Positions 61,329 to 64,000 of a stretch of DNA of 64,000 bases are shown here, in pieces. Location of the stretch: assembly GCF_001956295.1 (NCBI RefSeq), contig NZ_MRTD01000022.1, positions 46,280 through 110,279 of the forward strand, read 5' to 3'. The notes beneath the pieces were generated by a model. It was not told the origin of the DNA. It worked only from the letters and a program-made list of their open reading frames with translations, and did not search any database. Within the stretch, counting starts at the first letter, position 1. The number at the start of each line of letters is the position of its first letter. The translations under genes were made by a program, and so were the position numbers. This stretch comes from Paenibacillus sp. FSL A5-0031 (GTDB lineage: Bacteria; Bacillota; Bacilli; Paenibacillales; Paenibacillaceae).

Positions 61329-61763
61329 ATGAGATTTATGATGATTGTAAAAGCTACAACGGATTCAGAGGCTGGGGTTATGCCGAGTTTGGAGCTCATT
61401 AATGCGATGCAGAAGTATAACGAGGAATTGGTAAAAGCCGGTGTCTTGCTTGCTGCTGATGGACTGCTGCCGAGCTCCAGCGGCATTCGAATTTCATATC
61501 CGGAACCACGCGGCAAGCCGAAGGTCATAGACGGGCCGTTTACGGAAGCCAAAGAATTAATTGCCGGTTACACGTTAATTGAGGTCAAATCTAGAGAAGA
61601 AGCTGTTGAATGGGCGCTTCGTTTCCCGGACCCCCATGGATTTGGCCAAGGCGTAATTGAGCTGCGACAAGTATTCGAGGCAGAAGACTTAATGAACAAT
61701 CCCGAAACCCTTGCAAAGGAAATGAAGCTTCGCAAACAAGTTGTCGAGCAGAAGAAAGCGTGA
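61329..61763 (+). CDS. YciI/DGPF-domain protein
   Basis: This 144-residue protein of the YCII-related (DGPF) family has the core MRFMMIVKATTDSE start and the namesake VIDGPFTEAKELIAGYTLIE. The family has a ferredoxin-like fold with a conserved His/Asp pair; the roles proposed for it (small-molecule lyase, sigma-factor partner) are not settled. It often sits beside ECF sigma-factor genes, but none is here. Start is behind AGGAGG, and a strong terminator follows. Confidence 0.9.
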   Translation: MRFMMIVKATTDSEAGVMPSLELINAMQKYNEELVKAGVLLAADGLLPSSSGIRISYPEPRGKPKVIDGPFTEAKELIAGYTLIEVKSREEAVEWALRFPDPHGFGQGVIELRQVFEAEDLMNNPETLAKEMKLRKQVVEQKKA

Positions 61764-61816
61764 ATTCATCCTTTCTTCACCACACTATTGATTAGTTAAA
61801 AACGCTAAGTTTTGAG

Positions 61817-61850
61817 AAAGGAGATCCCTGTCGATCTCCTTTTTCATTTT
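61817..61850 (+). terminator. Terminator of the YciI-like gene
   Basis: AAAGGAGATC pairs with GATCTCCTTT around CCTGTC and is followed by TTCATTTT, 53 bases past the stop. Confidence 0.9.
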
Positions 61851-62008
61851 CCAACTAACAATAGTCTGGATTCCCTTTGTAAGCATAACAAATTTTGTCC
61901 TTTTTTCGTTCAAGGGTCTACAGGACATACTAATTTCATATAGATAGACAAGCTAGATGCCTGTACTAGTTGGGCGAATCATATTAGAAAGGATGCGATT
62001 GTCGTTAT

Positions 62009-62665
62009 ATGGAGCATCTGTTGCCTTTAAAAGTAGAGTTTCTTCTCATGTTTGGGGTAGCACTATTTTGGACGATCGTCTATATTCTCGTTATTTACAA
62101 AGGGTTTAAGGATCAAGCCTGCGGAATGCCGCTCGCCTGCATATGTGCAAATATTACTTGGGAATTTCTATTTACCTTTATTATGCCGTTTCACCCGCTT
62201 CAGCAAATCGGGACCTTAGTATGGTTCCTGCTTGACTGCATTATTCTGCTTCAATTCCTCTACTATTCCAAAGGCACCTATCCTAAACGCGTTATTCACG
62301 CTTCTGTTTTCGCGCTGCTTGTGATCGCATTTCTGCTGCATTATGGTATGGCGGTTGAATTCCATGATAAGATGGGCATTTATTCGGCCTTTGGCATCAA
62401 TCTGCTCATGTCGATTCTCTTCATCCGAATGCTGATAATTAAAGACTTAAAGGGACAATCCCTGTCTATCGCTTATTTCAAAATGATAGGTACCTTATTC
62501 GCCTCGATCCTCTGCTTCTCGCTCTTCCCGCAATCACTATTATTGTTTATTATGTATGTTCTGATCCTTGTACTGGACATTGTTTATATCCTACTTGTTT
62601 ATAGGCTTTCAATTAAAACCGTTCACAAACATACAATCAATAAAACACCGCATATCAATGCCTGA
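62009..62665 (+). CDS. Pyr4-like transmembrane terpene cyclase candidate
   Basis: This 218-residue protein has about seven membrane helices and a lysine/histidine-rich cytoplasmic tail. It carries the two acidic signatures of Pyr4/PaxB-type membrane terpene cyclases: a glutamate in the early ANITWEFLFTF block (E52) and an aspartate in the last helix block ILVLDIVYILL (D190). A further aspartate is in WFLLDCIIL (D76). The fungal enzymes protonate an epoxide or olefin to fold a prenyl chain, and bacterial relatives occur in Streptomyces. The length (218 against about 240 in fungi) and helix layout agree. No prenyltransferase or epoxidase lies nearby. Assignment from motif memory; moderately sure. 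Confidence 0.6.
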   Translation: MEHLLPLKVEFLLMFGVALFWTIVYILVIYKGFKDQACGMPLACICANITWEFLFTFIMPFHPLQQIGTLVWFLLDCIILLQFLYYSKGTYPKRVIHASVFALLVIAFLLHYGMAVEFHDKMGIYSAFGINLLMSILFIRMLIIKDLKGQSLSIAYFKMIGTLFASILCFSLFPQSLLLFIMYVLILVLDIVYILLVYRLSIKTVHKHTINKTPHINA

Positions 62666-62672
62666 TGCCTGT

Positions 62673-62705
62673 TAGCGAAAGCTTAGAAAGCGTAAACTTT
62701 CGCTA
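62673..62705. repeat. Stem-loop after the terpene-cyclase-like gene
   Basis: TAGCGAAAG pairs with CTTTCGCTA around a 15-base loop, eight bases past the stop codon. No T-run follows on the plus strand, so it is a stabiliser or weak terminator. Confidence 0.45.
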
Positions 62706-62726
62706 GCGGATTTCTATACCGGCTGC

Positions 62727-62804
62727 TTATTCTGCTGTGTAACCACCATCAACCATCTCAGCAAATTTCCTGCTAAAACCTCCAGCATCATAAGTCCTTT
62801 CCTT
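62727..62804 (-). pseudogene. Possible remnant of a short-chain dehydrogenase C-terminus
   Basis: One minus-strand frame reads YDAGGFSRKFAEM followed by VDGGYTAE and a stop. VDGGYTAE at the very C-terminus is typical of SDR enzymes. There is no start codon or SDR core in the frame, which runs only a few dozen codons, so at best it is the eroded end of a lost gene. A complete SDR gene lies 100 bases to the right on the other strand. The match is short and could be chance. Confidence 0.3.
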
Positions 62805-62911
62805 CTGAACAGCCCTCTTTATAAACTCCCTCCATTATGCAAACTACCTGAGAGTTGCATATTAGCCACTGGGTGAATACCCTATTGCAATGAACTCAAA
62901 TGGAGGATACC

Positions 62912-63814
62912 ATGATGATTCCGTTTTATCCCTATTATGGCTACGAAACAAAGTGCAAACAGGAGCCCCTAACCTTTCCGCCCCAGCATCAAGACAGGCA
63001 GCCTGGCCTTGAATACAAAATGAACCCGCTTCCGATTTCCGACAACCCCGCCTATAAAGGAAGTGGAAAGCTGTCCGGCAAAGTAGCGATCATTACTGGA
63101 GGAGACAGCGGAATTGGCCGAGCTGTTGCCATTGGTTTCGCCAAAGAGGGTGCTGATGTCGTTATCGTTTATTTGTACGAACGTCAAGATGCGCTTGCAA
63201 CTCAGCAAATGGTAGCGCAATACGGTGGTCGCTGCCTGCTAATTGAAGGTGATCTCCGCAGGCCAGAGCTCTCCACCGAAATCGTCAGAATAACACTTGA
63301 GCATTATGGAAAAATCAATTGCTTGGTGCTTAACCAAGGGGTCCAGTTTCCTCAGACGAGTATTTTGGACATCTCGAATGAGCAGCTGGAAGATACTTAT
63401 CGGACCAATATTTTTCCTCACTTTTATTTGACGAAAGCCGCGCTTCCACATCTTCATCCAGGAAGCACCATCATCAGCACAGCCTCTGTAACTGCTTATG
63501 CAGGTGCCCCGCTTCTGGTCGATTATTCTTCAACAAAAGGAGCAGTCGTATCTTTTACCCGTTCGTTATCGCTGCAGCTCGTTAATTGCGGGATACGCGT
63601 TAATGCTGTTGCACCGGGTCCGATATGGACCCCTCTGACCGTCTCCAGTTACCCAGCTGAATATGTGCAAACATTTGGCGCCAATACGCCAATGAAACGC
63701 GCAGGTCAGCCATTCGAGCTTGCTCCAACCTACATTTATTTAGCTTCAGACGATTCATCATTCGTTACAGGGCAGGTATTGCATGTCAATGGCGGAGTTA
63801 TGACAGAGACTTAA
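62912..63814 (+). CDS. SDR-family oxidoreductase (YhdF/YdaD/general-stress type)
   Basis: This 300-residue SDR has an N-terminal extension of about 45 residues rich in Pro and Gln (PLTFPPQHQDRQPG), the mark of the YhdF/YdaD/GsiB-region stress dehydrogenases. The NAD-binding motif TGGDSGIGRA follows, and the catalytic YxxxK is in DYSSTKGAV. The usual NNA motif reads LNQGVQ, with the common E/Q variation of this subgroup. The C-terminus ends VNGGVMTET. The start is the ATG at 62912 behind GGAGG; an upstream ATG overlaps that site. The substrate is unknown. Confidence 0.9.
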   Translation: MMIPFYPYYGYETKCKQEPLTFPPQHQDRQPGLEYKMNPLPISDNPAYKGSGKLSGKVAIITGGDSGIGRAVAIGFAKEGADVVIVYLYERQDALATQQMVAQYGGRCLLIEGDLRRPELSTEIVRITLEHYGKINCLVLNQGVQFPQTSILDISNEQLEDTYRTNIFPHFYLTKAALPHLHPGSTIISTASVTAYAGAPLLVDYSSTKGAVVSFTRSLSLQLVNCGIRVNAVAPGPIWTPLTVSSYPAEYVQTFGANTPMKRAGQPFELAPTYIYLASDDSSFVTGQVLHVNGGVMTET

Positions 63815-63848
63815 TCCTTCGTTGCCTGCTTGCCTTTCCGCAAAACAA

Positions 63849-64000
63849 GGGGCTGTCTCAAAAGTCATTTTGCGATTTTTTGAGCACTACTTAGAACTTA
63901 TTTTCATCGAGAAAAAGGACCTTAAGCTCCACTATACAGTGGAATTTGAAGTCCTTTCATTTGAAAACGGGGATGTTTCCCTGATGCAAAGACTTTTGCG
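63849..64000 (-). mobile_element. Possible insertion-sequence end with transposase C-terminus (partial)
   Basis: GGGGCTGTCTCAAAAGTCA at 63849 resembles the terminal inverted repeats of IS1182-like elements in Firmicutes. A minus-strand frame open from the window edge to a TAA at 63922 (25 codons, ending LQIPLYSGA) could be the end of a transposase. The stretch 63913-63960 also folds into a long hairpin (AAAGGAC...GTCCTTT with an inner TCCACT/AGTGGA stem), so a large terminator or a small repeat is an alternative. The other end lies outside the window. Confidence 0.35.

Noticed and set aside
62733..62801. Small minus-strand ORF starting ATGATGCTGG with AAGGAAAGG upstream
   Set aside because: It is about 25 codons with no recognisable product and overlaps the SDR-like remnant in another frame; the ribosome-site match alone is not enough.

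Overview
The window looks like a chromosomal segment of a Paenibacillus-type member of the Firmicutes. The grounds are moderate G+C, purine-rich ribosome binding sites with frequent GTG and TTG starts, several CUT1 sugar importers that lack their own ATPase, a YesM/YesN-type two-component pair, an S-layer-homology protein, and a block matching Bacillus subtilis yhbD-yhbE-yhbF. No rRNA, tRNA, CRISPR array, phage block or complete insertion sequence was seen. Every gap between genes is under 300 bases.

Positions 1-30600 are a carbohydrate region, mostly on the minus strand. The first operon (7459 down to the left edge) has two LplB/LplC-type permeases, two tandem homologous solute-binding lipoproteins, a REC-AraC response regulator and the N-terminus of its histidine kinase. 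Then come a UbiD-family decarboxylase, a PhyH-family oxygenase and a divergent AraC regulator, followed by a GNAT/DUF1835 pair. From 30454 down to 13946 lies a long co-directional locus of about 16 kb: a LacI regulator, a binding lipoprotein, a 990-residue multidomain binding protein, permease pair A, an NHL/TPR/Yip1 membrane protein, a DUF5696 protein, permease pair B, a GH16 beta-glucanase lipoprotein and a GH2 glycosidase. The inferred route is surface cutting of a beta-glucan by GH16, import through one or both transporters powered by a shared MsmX-type ATPase encoded elsewhere, and GH2 cleavage in the cytoplasm. The NHL/TPR/Yip1 and DUF5696 proteins are the least explained parts.

Positions 30676-33978 are a small uronate-type module (distant uronate isomerase, fructuronate-reductase-like SDR, divergent LacI) with a perfect 22-bp operator just after the SDR promoter -10. 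Positions 34049-47674 hold stress and regulatory genes: a HEAT-like alkylation repair protein, a Crp/Fnr regulator, an esterase under a MerR-type promoter, an YtrA-like GntR-ABC operon with two identical-arm operators, an acyltransferase-like/DUF6320 pair under a second MerR-type promoter, and the YhbD regulator with two bactofilins.

Positions 47814-63814 are single genes and short operons: ankyrin proteins, GNAT acetyltransferases, alpha/beta hydrolases, an MFS transporter, a UvrA paralog coupled to a nucleotidyltransferase, an SLH protein beside an ankyrin lipoprotein, a YciI-like protein, a Pyr4-like transmembrane terpene cyclase candidate, and an SDR next to a possible SDR remnant. The right edge holds what may be one end of an insertion sequence.
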